A stretch of 64,000 bases of DNA from Paraburkholderia edwinii (GTDB lineage Bacteria > Pseudomonadota > Gammaproteobacteria > Burkholderiales > Burkholderiaceae), in NCBI RefSeq assembly GCF_019428685.1, contig NZ_CP080095.1, positions 1,736,001 to 1,800,000 of the forward strand, given 5' to 3'. The translations under genes and the position numbers were made by a program. Below, piece after piece: positions 37,079 to 47,455 of the stretch (position 1 is its first letter; each line of letters starts with the position of its first letter). Under the pieces are notes generated by a model, which ran no database searches, was not told where the DNA came from, and worked only from the letters and a program-made list of their open reading frames with translations.

Positions 37079-37861
37079 ATGACTGACGTGCAGTTGAATC
37101 ATCGCTATCTGGCCGCATGCGCGATCGCGCGCGAAGCGGGCCGTCTGATCCGCTTGCGCTTCGAGCAGCGCGGCGAAGCATTGACGCACAAATTCAAGGG
37201 GCCGCAGGACTACCTGACCGAAACGGACGCGGAAGTCGAACGTCTGATCGCGGCGCGCATCGCCGAGTCGTTCCCCGACGACGATTTCTTCGGCGAAGAG
37301 GGCGGTGGGTCGTTCGGCCGCGACGTGTGGATCGTCGATCCGATCGACGGCACGGCGGATTTCGCCCGCGGCGTGCCGCACTTCTGTGTGTCGATCGCAT
37401 TCGTGCGCGACGGTCGCACGGAAATCGGCGTGCTCTACGACCCGATGCTCGACGAGCTTTTTGCCGCGCGGCGCGGTGCGGGCGCGACGTTGAACGGCGT
37501 GCCGATCAAGGTCAGCACGATCGCGGACATCGGGCAGTCCGTTGTCGAACTGGGCTGGTCGTCGCGCATCCCGTTCGAAGGCTTTGCGACCGTGCAGGGG
37601 CGGCTACAGGCGCTCGGCGCGGGCGTGAAGCGGCGCGGCTCCGGCGCGCTCGGCATCGCGTACGTCGCGATGGGGAGGCAGGACGCGTATTGCGAGCTGC
37701 ACATCAATTCATGGGATGCCGCGGCCGCGGTGTTGCTCGTCGAAGAGGCGGGCGGCTGGGCGAACGACTTCCTCACGCCCGAATGTCTGCGCAGCGGCAA
37801 TCGCGTGATCGTGTGCACGCCGGCCTTGCGTGAGCAGATCGAGCGCGCGATGGATATTTGA
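37079..37861 (+). CDS. Inositol monophosphatase family protein
   Basis: A 260-residue Mg2+-dependent phosphatase of the IMPase/FBPase/CysQ superfamily. The metal ligands are in FFGEEGGG, DPIDGTADFARG and NSWDAAAAVLL. Possible substrates are inositol-1-phosphate, histidinol phosphate or PAP. The inositol catabolism locus lies 1.6 kb further on the opposite strand, but that pathway needs no IMPase, so the link may be chance. AGGAAGG supports the ATG at 37079. Confidence 0.9.
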   Translation: MTDVQLNHRYLAACAIAREAGRLIRLRFEQRGEALTHKFKGPQDYLTETDAEVERLIAARIAESFPDDDFFGEEGGGSFGRDVWIVDPIDGTADFARGVPHFCVSIAFVRDGRTEIGVLYDPMLDELFAARRGAGATLNGVPIKVSTIADIGQSVVELGWSSRIPFEGFATVQGRLQALGAGVKRRGSGALGIAYVAMGRQDAYCELHINSWDAAAAVLLVEEAGGWANDFLTPECLRSGNRVIVCTPALREQIERAMDI

Positions 37862-37963
37862 ACCCGGACACTTAAACCCGGACATTTGAACCGCGCGCCG
37901 TCCGCGGTTCTTCGTCTCGTCGTGTCGGTGTGCGGCGCGGGAGCCGGAGGCAGCGCAAGCTCA

Positions 37964-39331
37964 TTAGGCCGACTGGTGCGTCTTGATGTAGTTCTTGCGG
38001 ATGGGCGATGACGGCGGTTCCTGCGCCGCGCTAATGCGTTTCTCGGCGGCCACAATACTATTGATCACATCGACGTAACGAAGCCGCAAGTCTTCGCCAT
38101 AGTTGGGGCCCGGCGCCGGAACGTAGAGCCGGACGTCCGACGGGAATTTCAGCCGGTCGAGCGTCACTTCCGGCAGCTTGCGCGCGGCTTCCTCATCCTG
38201 CGCGAGGAGCGCGTTTTCCCAATCCAGCAGTTGTCGTTGAAGCCGTTCTGGCTTGAACGCCATCAGTTGCGCCAAGCGGCCGGGATCGCTTTTTTGCAAC
38301 TGCTCCACTCGTTCAGCCGTGAGGTCGCGCAGTTCAGTGAACGCGCGCGCGTGGGCCTCGTCCCGCGATATCAGCCTCGTAAAATACTCGAGACGGTTGC
38401 CCGGTGTCGCGCCCGCCCCGCTTAACCCCTGCGCCTCGTCGAGTGCCTGCATGACCTCTTTTCTGCTGGCCTCCGCGGCACGCTTATGCACTTCGATCTG
38501 ACTCTTTAACGTGCTGGTTATCTGGTCCTGCAACGAATGTTTGATCTGGCTCGCAGCGGAAAGGATCGACTCGCGGTCTACTTTTGTATTCGCGTGACGA
38601 AACTGCCTTTTGAGAGCGCCCAGCTCGGTGAGATCTTCCTGTGCGCTATCGCCGAGCAGGTCGCTGCCGAACGGCACATTGAAGATGGCCTGCGCGCGCT
38701 CGCTCGGGTCGGTCCGGGCTTCCTGATAGTCGCGGCGGATCTGGTCGCGAATCGTCCCGGCCTCGTGGGCGTACTGGTCGCGCTGCCATATATTCGGTGT
38801 CGATTCGAACGCGTCCCACGTCGCTTTCATCTTTTCGCGATACTCAGTGGCGACATCGGCCGGCAATTGCGCGAGCATGCCCAGATCGCGCTGCACATCC
38901 TGCTCGAAATTGCGTGCGTCGTCGGGGTAGCCGGCCATCGCGGCTTGTTCGAGCTGCGCGCTCCATTCGGCGTTATCCGTATCGCCGGTAGCATTGGCGT
39001 CTTTTTTGTCGTAACGCGCGAGCAACGAGGTTAGTTCGGCCTCGGTTGGGTGTGTGGAATCGGGCGGCGCATGCAGCGGGTCCACCGCGGTTTGCGGCGT
39101 AGTGAGCGCAGGGGCAGAAGACTCGCCTCGCGCGATCAGCTGGGCGGCCGACCGCAACGAAGGCGGCGGCCCCTGTCTGTTGTGCGGGTTATGCGGGGGG
39201 CGTTTGCGGCGGAGCGAACGTGTCGCGTCCGGTTCGCGGCGCGGCGCCGCGTCGAAAGCCTGATGTGAATCGGGGTCCGCGCTGGAGACCGGGCGGACGG
39301 CGACAGTGGAACCTGTTGCGGATGTCGTCAT
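37964..39331 (-). CDS. Helical protein of unknown function, disordered N terminus
   Basis: A 455-residue protein with no recognised domain. Residues 1-110 are Ser/Thr/Pro/Arg-rich and probably disordered. The rest is strongly helical and charged (TSTLKSQIEVHKRAAEASRK, RAFTELRDLTAERVEQLQKS), with coiled-coil potential. It has no signal peptide or membrane segment. AAGG 6 bases before the ATG at 39331 fixes the start. The base composition is lower in GC than the flanks. The look is that of a secreted effector, for example of a type III system, but no secretion genes are near and this is only a guess. A long hairpin lies just upstream of its ribosome binding site. Confidence 0.7.
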   Translation of the reverse strand: MTTSATGSTVAVRPVSSADPDSHQAFDAAPRREPDATRSLRRKRPPHNPHNRQGPPPSLRSAAQLIARGESSAPALTTPQTAVDPLHAPPDSTHPTEAELTSLLARYDKKDANATGDTDNAEWSAQLEQAAMAGYPDDARNFEQDVQRDLGMLAQLPADVATEYREKMKATWDAFESTPNIWQRDQYAHEAGTIRDQIRRDYQEARTDPSERAQAIFNVPFGSDLLGDSAQEDLTELGALKRQFRHANTKVDRESILSAASQIKHSLQDQITSTLKSQIEVHKRAAEASRKEVMQALDEAQGLSGAGATPGNRLEYFTRLISRDEAHARAFTELRDLTAERVEQLQKSDPGRLAQLMAFKPERLQRQLLDWENALLAQDEEAARKLPEVTLDRLKFPSDVRLYVPAPGPNYGEDLRLRYVDVINSIVAAEKRISAAQEPPSSPIRKNYIKTHQSA

Positions 39332-39349
39332 GGGCTGCCTTATGTGGAA

Positions 39350-39382
39350 GAGGGGTGGTTCGCATCGGCGAAACCGCCCCTC
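39350..39382 (-). other. Leader hairpin upstream of the 37964 gene
   Basis: A nearly perfect 14-bp stem (39350-39363 with 39368-39382, one G-T pair and one bulge) closes an ATCG loop. On the minus strand it ends about 10 bases before the AAGG of the helical-protein gene and about 90 bases after iolB. It could end the inositol operon (though without a T-run) or control translation of the next gene. An inverted repeat GTTAT-TCCG-ATAAC lies at 39412-39425. Confidence 0.55.
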
Positions 39383-39473
39383 TATCAAAGCAGAGCCCAC
39401 GTGCGCGAGGTGTTATTCCGATAACGTCACGGCACCGCGCATGCTCGGGCCGGACCGCGGCCGCGGCCGTGCA

Positions 39474-40280
39474 TCAGGCGCGCGCATCGCGCTCGACGAT
39501 CCACTCGTGCGCCGGATCGTTCTTGAAGTGCCAGACGCGCTGCGTGCCGGCCATCACGTTCAGATAGTACGAGTCGTAGCCATACGGCACGATCACCGGA
39601 TGGTAGCCGCGCGGCACCATCACGACGTCGTGATCCTCGACGGCCATCGATTCGTCGATATCGCGCTCGTCGGTATAGACGCGCTGAAACGCAAAGCCTT
39701 GCCGCGGATTGAGCCGATGGTAGTACGTCTCTTCGAGCGAGCTTTCGTGCGGAATGTTGTCGGTGTCGTGCTTGTGCGGCGGGTAGCTCGACGAATGGCC
39801 GCCGGGCGTGCGCACTTCGACGACAAGCAGCGACTCGGCCGGCTCCGTTTGCGGAAGGATGTCGCACACGTAGCGCGTATTGGCGCCTTTACCGCGCGTC
39901 GAGCGCTTCATCGTCGCGGGCTCGATCAACCGTGCCGCGAGCTTGCCCGTTGCCGGCGCGCTTGCCACGCCGAGTTCCGCGCGGCGGTTCGCGCGAACCG
40001 TTGCACGCACGCCGGGCGGCAGATACACGGCATACGGCGCGCTGTCTTCGAACACGCTGTCGCGCGAGCCGAGACTGGTCCAGCGTTCGTTGCCGGCTTC
40101 GATATCGACGGCGCCGGCCAGCACGACGATGCACACTTCGCGTGCCGCTTCGAGCACGTGCACGACTTCATTCGCTTCGAGCCGGTAGGCCGCGAAGCCG
40201 ACGTATCGCCAGCCCGCCGAATCGGGCGTGACGCGCGCGATGGTCTGGCCTTCGCGCTCGGCCTTGACGAGCAGACTCAT
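39474..40280 (-). CDS. iolB: 5-deoxy-glucuronate isomerase IolB
   Basis: A 268-residue double-cupin enzyme that isomerises 5-deoxy-D-glucuronate to 2-deoxy-5-keto-gluconate in inositol catabolism. Landmarks are VVEVRTPGGHSSSYPPHKHD, the metal ligands in PPHKHDTDN and EETYYHRLNP, and HPVIVPYGYDSYYLNVMAG. The start overlaps the iolE stop as ATGA, so translation is coupled. It is the last gene of the leftward inositol operon. Confidence 0.95.
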   Translation of the reverse strand: MSLLVKAEREGQTIARVTPDSAGWRYVGFAAYRLEANEVVHVLEAAREVCIVVLAGAVDIEAGNERWTSLGSRDSVFEDSAPYAVYLPPGVRATVRANRRAELGVASAPATGKLAARLIEPATMKRSTRGKGANTRYVCDILPQTEPAESLLVVEVRTPGGHSSSYPPHKHDTDNIPHESSLEETYYHRLNPRQGFAFQRVYTDERDIDESMAVEDHDVVMVPRGYHPVIVPYGYDSYYLNVMAGTQRVWHFKNDPAHEWIVERDARA

Positions 40281-41203
40281 GCTGCCTCCTGTGCTGCCTT
40301 GTTTGCCACATCGAGCGGGGCATCGACGAGCGAGCGCAATGTGCGGTAGCCCTTTTGCGCAAATGCATACGATGGCGCGATGGCCGGATCCTGCTCCGCT
40401 TCGACGACGAGCCAGCCGCGATAGCCGTGGCGCTTCAGGCGCGTGATGATGCCCGCGAAATCGACCGCGCCGTCGCCGGGCACCGTGAATGCGCCATTGA
40501 GCACCGCGTCGAGAAAGCTCCAGTTGCGATTGCGCGCGAGCTTCATGACCGCGGGCCGCACGTCCTTGCAGTGCACGTGACAGACGCGCGCGATGTGTTT
40601 GTCGAGCACCTCGAGCGGATCGCCGCCCGCGAATGTGATATGCCCGGCGTCGAACAGCAGGCCGACCGCATCGCCGGTTAGCGCCATCAGCCGGTCGACG
40701 TCGGCGGGCGTCTCGACATACGCGCCCATATGATGGTGATACGCGAGCCGCACGCCGCGGCTTAGCGTGTATTGCGCGAATTCGTCGACGCGTTTCGCGT
40801 ACGCGTTCCATTGCGCGTCCGTGAAAAAGCGTGGGCGCTGATAGAGCGGCGCCGCTGCGCCCTGAATCGAATCGGCCACTTCGCCGTAGACCATTACGTT
40901 CGCGCCGTTCTTCGCGAGCAGGTCGAGATGCGGCCCGACCGATTCGATTTCTTCGGCCACGCTGCGTTGGGCGAGCCTTCCCGAATACCAGCCGGACACG
41001 AGCGCGAGATCGTACTGCGCTAGCAGCGCCTTTAACGCCTGCGGTTCGCGCGGAAACTTGTTGCCGAGCTCGAAGCCCTGGTAGCCGATTTCGCGGCCTT
41101 CGGTCAGCGCGACTTCGAGCGGCGTTTCGCCGCCGAGCGACGGCAGATCGTCGTTCATCCACGACAGCGGATTGATGCCGATGCGTACTTCGAAGGTTGA
41201 CAT
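40277..41203 (-). CDS. iolE: Inosose dehydratase IolE
   Basis: A 308-residue TIM-barrel enzyme of the xylose-isomerase-like superfamily that dehydrates 2-keto-myo-inositol. Landmarks are RIGINPLSWMNDDLP, GYQGFELGNKFP, YHHHMGAYVET, LLFDAGHITFAGGDP and VEAEQDPA. GAGGA precedes the ATG at 41203. The upstream frame extension is only the translated 12-bp repeat and is not coding. The stop overlaps iolB. Confidence 0.95.
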   Translation of the reverse strand: MSTFEVRIGINPLSWMNDDLPSLGGETPLEVALTEGREIGYQGFELGNKFPREPQALKALLAQYDLALVSGWYSGRLAQRSVAEEIESVGPHLDLLAKNGANVMVYGEVADSIQGAAAPLYQRPRFFTDAQWNAYAKRVDEFAQYTLSRGVRLAYHHHMGAYVETPADVDRLMALTGDAVGLLFDAGHITFAGGDPLEVLDKHIARVCHVHCKDVRPAVMKLARNRNWSFLDAVLNGAFTVPGDGAVDFAGIITRLKRHGYRGWLVVEAEQDPAIAPSYAFAQKGYRTLRSLVDAPLDVANKAAQEAA

Positions 41204-41246
41204 GTGATGTTCCTCGTTCGTTGGCCCGGGGCGCGTATTGCGCTGT

Positions 41247-41306
41247 GCGTCGGGCCGTGCGTTGGGCCGTGCGTTGGGCTGTGCGTCGGGCCGTGTGTCG
41301 GGCCGC
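41247..41306. repeat. 12-bp tandem repeat between iolD and iolE
   Basis: Five consecutive 12-mers of the form GCGTYGGGCCGT run from 41247 to 41306, with one to three substitutions each. They fill most of the 111-base gap between iolD and iolE, where the neighbouring junctions in the operon are overlaps. Confidence 0.88.
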
Positions 41307-41314
41307 GTGTTCAA

Positions 41315-43270
41315 TCAGTCGTGAGCCTTGCCATCGGAGCCGCCGTCACGCGCCGTAAGCTGCGCCTCATACTGCGCGCGCGCCTCGCGCACGCCCGGCC
41401 GCGGCGACACTTCGGGCACCGCGACTTCCCACCACCAGCCGCCGTCGTCGGTGGTGCGGGCAGGATCGGTGTCGATGCTGATCACGTAGGTGCGATCCGC
41501 CGCGCGCGCGCGTTGCATCGCGGCTTCGAATTCGCCGATATGCGCGACATGTTCGGCCTGTGCGCCGAGCGAGCGCGCATGCGCGGCGAAATCGATGGCC
41601 GGCGCGCCGCTCGCGCCCTGCACGCAGTCCTCGAACAGGTTGTTGAACGGCGCGCCGCCGCAGGCCTGCTGCAAACGGTTGATACAGCCGTAGCCGCGGT
41701 TGTCGAGCACGACGACGATCAGTTTCGCGCCGAGCATGACCGAGGTGGCGATCTCGCTGTTCAGCATCAGGTAGCTGCCGTCGCCGACCATCACGATCAC
41801 TTCGCGCTCGGGCCGCGCGAGCTTCACGCCGAGGCCGCCCGCGATCTCATAGCCCATACACGAATAGCCGTATTCGACGTGATACGCGCCCGGGCGGCCC
41901 GCGCGCCACAGCTTGTGCAATTCCGCGGGCAGCGTGCCGGCCGCGCAGACGACGATGTCGTTGGCCGCCGACTGCGCGCTCGAGCGCTGCACCGCGCCGA
42001 TCACGTCCGCGTCGTACGGCAGCACGTTTTCGCGTTGCGGCGCGTGCGTGAGTGTGTCGACCGTGGCGCGCCATTCGTCGGCGAGCTGATGCGCGCGTTG
42101 CGTCCACGCAGGCTCGGCGCGCCAGCCTTTCAGTTGCGCGGATAGCGCCGCGAGTGCGCGCCCGGCATCGGCTTCGACGACCAGCCCGCGGTGCTTGAGG
42201 CCGTCGAAAGCATTCGCGTTGATGCCGATCACGTCCGCTTGCGTGAAGAGCGTGTTCGAACCGGTCGTGAAATCCTGCAGACGCGTGCCGACGGCGAGTA
42301 CGCAATCGGCTTCATGCGCGAGCGCATTCGCGCCGGGCGAACCGGTCACGCCAAGCGCGCCCATATTGAGCGGGTCGCCCCACGCAAGCGAGCCCTTGCC
42401 GGCCTGCGTTTCCGCAACCGGAATGCCGTGCTCGGCGGCAAAGGCGCGCAGTGTTTCGGTCGCGCGTCCGTAGAGCACGCCGCCGCCTGCGGCAATCAGC
42501 GGGCGCTTCGCATTGCGCAAGCGGGCGAGCGCCGCGGCGATCTCATGATCGACCGGCGCGGGCGCATGAAACTGCACGACGCGCGGCTCGAAGAAGCTGG
42601 CCGGATAGTCGTAGGCCGCGGCTTGCACGTCCTGCGGCAGCGCGAGCGTAACCGGACCGCACAGCGCGGCATCGGTCAGCACGCGCAGCGCGCGCGGCAA
42701 CGCGCTCAGCAATTGCGCGGGATGCATGATGCGGTCGAAATAGCGCGACACGGGCTTGAACACGTCGTTCGCGGAGATGCCGCCGTCGTGGAAGTCTTCG
42801 ACCTGCTGCAGCACCGGATCGGGCGCGCGCGAGACGAAGATATCGCCGGGCAGCAGCAGCACCGGCAGCCGGTTCACGTGCGCGAGCGCGGCCGCGGTGA
42901 CGAGATTCGTCGCGCCGGGTCCGATCGATGTCGTGACGGCCATCATGCGGCGGCGGAAATGCGCTTTCGCGTAGGCAATCGCGCTATGCGCCATCGCCTG
43001 CTCGTTATGCGCGCGCAGCGTCGGCAGCTCGTTGCGGTGCTGGTAGAGCGCCTCGCCGATGCCGGCCACGTTGCCGTGCCCAAAGATCGCGAATACGCCG
43101 CCGAAGAGCGGCTCGGTGCCTTTGCCGTCTTCCGTCACCACGCGCTGCGCGGCGAGGTAGCGCACCAGCGCCTGCGCCGCGGTCAGACGGATCGTGCCGT
43201 CCGGTGAAACCTGCGTGGCGTTTTGCTGGGCCGCCGCTGCCGCTTCCTTGTCCAACACGCGCTGGTTCAT
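41315..43270 (-). CDS. iolD: 3D-(3,5/4)-trihydroxycyclohexane-1,2-dione hydrolase IolD
   Basis: A thiamine-diphosphate enzyme of 651 residues that opens the ring to 5-deoxy-glucuronate. It has the three-domain ThDP fold: an N-terminal Pyr domain with catalytic Glu in LRAHNEQAMAH, a central domain with LIAAGGGVLYG, and a C-terminal PP domain with GDGSYLMLNSEIAT. Its start overlaps the iolC stop as ATGA. It lies between the fused iolC and iolE. Confidence 0.95.
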   Translation of the reverse strand: MNQRVLDKEAAAAAQQNATQVSPDGTIRLTAAQALVRYLAAQRVVTEDGKGTEPLFGGVFAIFGHGNVAGIGEALYQHRNELPTLRAHNEQAMAHSAIAYAKAHFRRRMMAVTTSIGPGATNLVTAAALAHVNRLPVLLLPGDIFVSRAPDPVLQQVEDFHDGGISANDVFKPVSRYFDRIMHPAQLLSALPRALRVLTDAALCGPVTLALPQDVQAAAYDYPASFFEPRVVQFHAPAPVDHEIAAALARLRNAKRPLIAAGGGVLYGRATETLRAFAAEHGIPVAETQAGKGSLAWGDPLNMGALGVTGSPGANALAHEADCVLAVGTRLQDFTTGSNTLFTQADVIGINANAFDGLKHRGLVVEADAGRALAALSAQLKGWRAEPAWTQRAHQLADEWRATVDTLTHAPQRENVLPYDADVIGAVQRSSAQSAANDIVVCAAGTLPAELHKLWRAGRPGAYHVEYGYSCMGYEIAGGLGVKLARPEREVIVMVGDGSYLMLNSEIATSVMLGAKLIVVVLDNRGYGCINRLQQACGGAPFNNLFEDCVQGASGAPAIDFAAHARSLGAQAEHVAHIGEFEAAMQRARAADRTYVISIDTDPARTTDDGGWWWEVAVPEVSPRPGVREARAQYEAQLTARDGGSDGKAHD

Positions 43271-45318
43271 GCTGCCTGCTCCTGATGGACCGTGCGCGAC
43301 GTGTTAGCGCCCGCGGCGTGGCCGCCGCGCGCCGCACGCCACGACGCGATCAAGGTTTCGAAAGTGCGCCGCACGCGCGCGATCAGCTCGTCGTCGCCGA
43401 TGTCGCCCGCGAGCCACGCGTGGCTCGGTTCGTGGAAGATCGTGCGGCCGACCGTAAAGCCGCGGCAGGTCGCCGAGGCGGCCGCCGCGCCGAAGCCGTC
43501 GATCAGCTGCTCGAGTGGCGCCGACAGGCCGAGCAGCACAACGCCGCGGCAATACGGATCGCGCTCGGCGATCAGCGCATCGACGGCCTGCCATTGCGCG
43601 GCATCGAGCGGCGCGAGCTTCCACCATTCCGGATAGATGCCGATGTTGTAGAGGCGCTTCAACGCGCGATGCACGACGTCCGGATCGCACGGCAGGTCGG
43701 CACGTTTCGGCGGAATCACTTCGAGCAGCAGTTCATGGCCGCTCGCCTGCACTGCGTCGTAGAGCGCGCGCAGTTGCGCTTCCTGTTCGATACGCTGTTC
43801 GAACGGTTCGTCCGGGTGATAGTGAACGAGGCATTTCACGACATGCTCGCGCGGCCAGCTCGTGAGCGTCGTGCCGACCGAGCGGCCGTGATCGAACACG
43901 AGCGGCGACGAGCCGGGCAGTTCGACCGGGCGGCCGATCCACCAGCCGCGCCCGGTCGCGGCGTTCAACGCATCCTGGCCGTAGCGGTCGTCGATCAGCA
44001 CGCCGATGCGTCCTTGCAGACCGAGCGCCGCTTCCGTTTGCGCGACGGCGTCGACGAACAGGCCCTTCAACTGCGCGATGCGCGTTTCGCTCGCCCCGGT
44101 TTGCTGCGCGAGTTCGAAGAACTGGTTGCGATGGTCGAAGGCGAAGCCAAGCACTTCGTCCCAAGGCTTGCGTGCGGGCGTCACGCGATGCAGGCGCGCG
44201 AGCTTTGCGTCGAGATCCGGACGGCGCATCCGCTGCGGATCGGCTTTCGCTTCGGCGAGGAAGTAGTCGAGTTCGGCCGGTGTCGGCATGGCCGGCGCGC
44301 AGCCGTGGCGCGACACGACAAGCGCGCCGCTCGCGTTCGCGGCGCGTGCGCACGCGTCGAGCGGCTGATCGCGCAGCCACCCCGACAGGAAGCCCGACGC
44401 GAATGCATCGCCCGCGCCGAGCACGTTCAGCACTTCGACCTGCACGCCGCCGTGAATCGGCGCGTCGTCGAGTCTGTTCGGCACGATGCTGTCGATAATC
44501 TGGCAGCCGAGCGGCCCACGCTTGACGACGAGCGTCGCCGGCGTGACCGAGCGCACCGTGCGCAGCGCTTCGAGCAGATCGGTGTGGCCGCCCGCAATGC
44601 AGAACTCCTCTTCGGTGCCGATCACGAGATCGAACAACGGCAGCATGCCTTGCAGATGCGCGCTCACGCCTTCGTTCGCGATAAAGCGCGTCTCGCCGTC
44701 GGCTTTGCCCGTCAAACCCCACAGCACCGGACGGTAGTCGATGTCGAGCACGGTGCGCACGTTGTTGCGGCGTGCGTACTCGAGCGCGCGGCGGCTCGTG
44801 CGGTTCACCTGTTGCGTCGACAGATGCGTGCCGGTGATCAGAAACGCCTTCGACGAGGCGATAAATGCTTCGTCGAAGTCCGCTTCGTCGACGGCCATAT
44901 CGGCGCAGTTTTCGCGGTAGAAGATCAGCGGGAAGGTGTCGCGGTCCTTCAGGCCGAGCAGCACGAGCCCGGTCAGCCGTTCGCGGTCGATGCGCACGTG
45001 GCTCACGTCGCAGCCTTCGTTCGCGAGCGTTTCGGTCAGAAAGCGGCCCATATGGTCGTCGCCGACGCGTGCGAGCATCGCCGACGCGAGCCCGAGGCGC
45101 GCGCAGCCGAACGCGATATTCGCCGACGAACCGCCGAGATATTTCGCGAAGCTCGATACGTCTTCGAGCCGCGCGCCGACCTGCTGCGCGTACAGGTCGA
45201 CCGCGAAGCGGCCGAGGCAGATGATGTCGCGGCTGCGGCCGGCGGCGAAGCGGCTGGCGTGGGTAGACGCGTCGGCCGTACTGGCTGTGCTGGCCGCGGA
45301 GTGTGAAGTAGGTGCCAT
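43267..45318 (-). CDS. iolC: 5-dehydro-2-deoxygluconokinase IolC fused to DUF2090 (aldolase-like) domain
   Basis: A 683-residue fusion. Residues ~28-350 are a PfkB/ribokinase-family kinase that phosphorylates 2-deoxy-5-keto-gluconate (FAKYLGGSSANIAFGCARLG, catalytic Asp in LGAGDAFASGF). Residues ~375-670 are DUF2090. Its sequence reads like a class I aldolase barrel: LLLEVIPP, then YPEWWKLAPL with a candidate Schiff-base K567, GVVLLGLSAP and FTVGRTIFHEP as a phosphate-binding end. No separate iolJ aldolase lies in the locus. The first ~27 residues are Ala/Ser/Thr-rich. AGGAC precedes the ATG at 45318, and the stop overlaps iolD. Confidence 0.94.
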   Translation of the reverse strand: MAPTSHSAASTASTADASTHASRFAAGRSRDIICLGRFAVDLYAQQVGARLEDVSSFAKYLGGSSANIAFGCARLGLASAMLARVGDDHMGRFLTETLANEGCDVSHVRIDRERLTGLVLLGLKDRDTFPLIFYRENCADMAVDEADFDEAFIASSKAFLITGTHLSTQQVNRTSRRALEYARRNNVRTVLDIDYRPVLWGLTGKADGETRFIANEGVSAHLQGMLPLFDLVIGTEEEFCIAGGHTDLLEALRTVRSVTPATLVVKRGPLGCQIIDSIVPNRLDDAPIHGGVQVEVLNVLGAGDAFASGFLSGWLRDQPLDACARAANASGALVVSRHGCAPAMPTPAELDYFLAEAKADPQRMRRPDLDAKLARLHRVTPARKPWDEVLGFAFDHRNQFFELAQQTGASETRIAQLKGLFVDAVAQTEAALGLQGRIGVLIDDRYGQDALNAATGRGWWIGRPVELPGSSPLVFDHGRSVGTTLTSWPREHVVKCLVHYHPDEPFEQRIEQEAQLRALYDAVQASGHELLLEVIPPKRADLPCDPDVVHRALKRLYNIGIYPEWWKLAPLDAAQWQAVDALIAERDPYCRGVVLLGLSAPLEQLIDGFGAAAASATCRGFTVGRTIFHEPSHAWLAGDIGDDELIARVRRTFETLIASWRAARGGHAAGANTSRTVHQEQAA

Positions 45319-45398
45319 GGAATGTCCTGTGTCGAGGCGTCGGATCAGTGGGGCAGTAGTGGGGCGTTTCGCGAGTCGCTGCGCAGACCGCTGCGCGC

Positions 45399-46247
<849 letters not shown>

Positions 46248-46264
46248 ATTCGTTCTCCAGTCGA

Positions 46265-47455
46265 TTACGATTGCGCGACGCGCCGGCGCACATAGTGGTT
46301 GAACAGCACCGCAAGCAGCAGCATCACGCCGAGGAACACGCGGAACCAGTCGGAGCTGACGTCGGTATAGGTGATGCCGATCTGCACGACGCCGAAGATC
46401 AGGGCGCCGAAGCATGCGCCGACCACCGAGCCGTAGCCGCCGGTCAGGAGCGTGCCGCCGATCACCGCGGCGATGATCGCTTCGAATTCCTTCTGCAGAC
46501 CGCGGTCCGCCGCAGCGGAGCCGATGTCGCACACCTGCAGCACCGCGAACAGGCACGAGCAGAACGCGGTCAGTACGAAGAGGGCGATCTTCACGCGCTT
46601 GACCGGTACGCCGACGTTTTTCGCCGCATTGGCATCGCCGCCGACCGCGAGAATCCAGTTGCCGTAGCGCGTCTTCGCCAGGACGAAGGCGCAGACCGCG
46701 GCGAGCGCGAACCACCAGAGCAGCACTTTGGGAATGCCGGGCACGAGCGGCTTGCCGTTATCGAGCAGCGTACCGATACCCATATGCGCGAGCGTCGTGA
46801 ACAGTCCTTGCAAGGCGACGCCATGAAACAGGAAGTTGCTGACCGGATCGGCCTGCGCAAGGTCGCCGACACCGGAGATGATCGTGCGGTCCGCGACCAT
46901 GATCGACAGCGCGAGCGTGAGGCCGCGCAGGATAAACAGGAACGCGAGCGTGACGATGAAGGACGGCAGCCGCGTGCGCATCACGAGGTAGCCGTTCAAT
47001 GCGCCCAGCAGCATCGAGCCGACGAACGCGAAAATGATCGCGGCCCAGATCGGCCAGTGAAAGTAGACGGAGGGAATCGCCACCATCATGCCGGCGAAGC
47101 CGATCATCGAGCCGATCGACAGGTCGAACTCGCCGGCAATCATCAGGAGACACGCGCCGACCGCGAGAATGCCGAGGTAGGCCGATACCTGCGACCAGTT
47201 CATCACGCCGTCGAGATTGAACATGCCGGAGTGACCGGCGCCAATCGCGAAGACGAGAAACACGAGCACGGTGCCGGAAATCGCGGCGAACTCGGGACGG
47301 TTCAGCAGATGACCGTACCAGGACTCCTTGCGGATGCGTTCGTCGCCGTGCGCTGCCGCGGGCTGCGTCGCGGTGGAGGCAGCAGGCGTCGTCGCGTCGC
47401 TGGGGTTCGACGCGTCTCCTGTATGCGAGGGAAAGTGTTTGCCGGCTACGCCCAT
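46265..47455 (-). CDS. iatP: Inositol ABC transporter permease
   Basis: A 396-residue CUT2-family inner-membrane permease (BPD_transp_2). Landmarks are [53 protein letters not shown] and [20 protein letters not shown]. An extra polar N-terminal tail of ~50 residues precedes the first helix. It acts with the ATPase at 45399 and binding protein at 47718. The 262 bases between it and the binding protein gene hold no other gene. Confidence 0.92.
   Translation of the reverse strand: MGVAGKHFPSHTGDASNPSDATTPAASTATQPAAAHGDERIRKESWYGHLLNRPEFAAISGTVLVFLVFAIGAGHSGMFNLDGVMNWSQVSAYLGILAVGACLLMIAGEFDLSIGSMIGFAGMMVAIPSVYFHWPIWAAIIFAFVGSMLLGALNGYLVMRTRLPSFIVTLAFLFILRGLTLALSIMVADRTIISGVGDLAQADPVSNFLFHGVALQGLFTTLAHMGIGTLLDNGKPLVPGIPKVLLWWFALAAVCAFVLAKTRYGNWILAVGGDANAAKNVGVPVKRVKIALFVLTAFCSCLFAVLQVCDIGSAAADRGLQKEFEAIIAAVIGGTLLTGGYGSVVGACFGALIFGVVQIGITYTDVSSDWFRVFLGVMLLLAVLFNHYVRRRVAQS

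Noticed and set aside
37079..37861. Inositol monophosphatase as part of the inositol catabolism locus
   Set aside because: The iol pathway starts from free inositol and needs no phosphatase. The gene is on the opposite strand and separated by another gene.
41204..41314. N-terminal extension of IolE with RPDAQPNARPN repeats
   Set aside because: It is a translation of the 12-bp DNA repeat; the ATG at 41203 has the ribosome binding site and matches the family N terminus.
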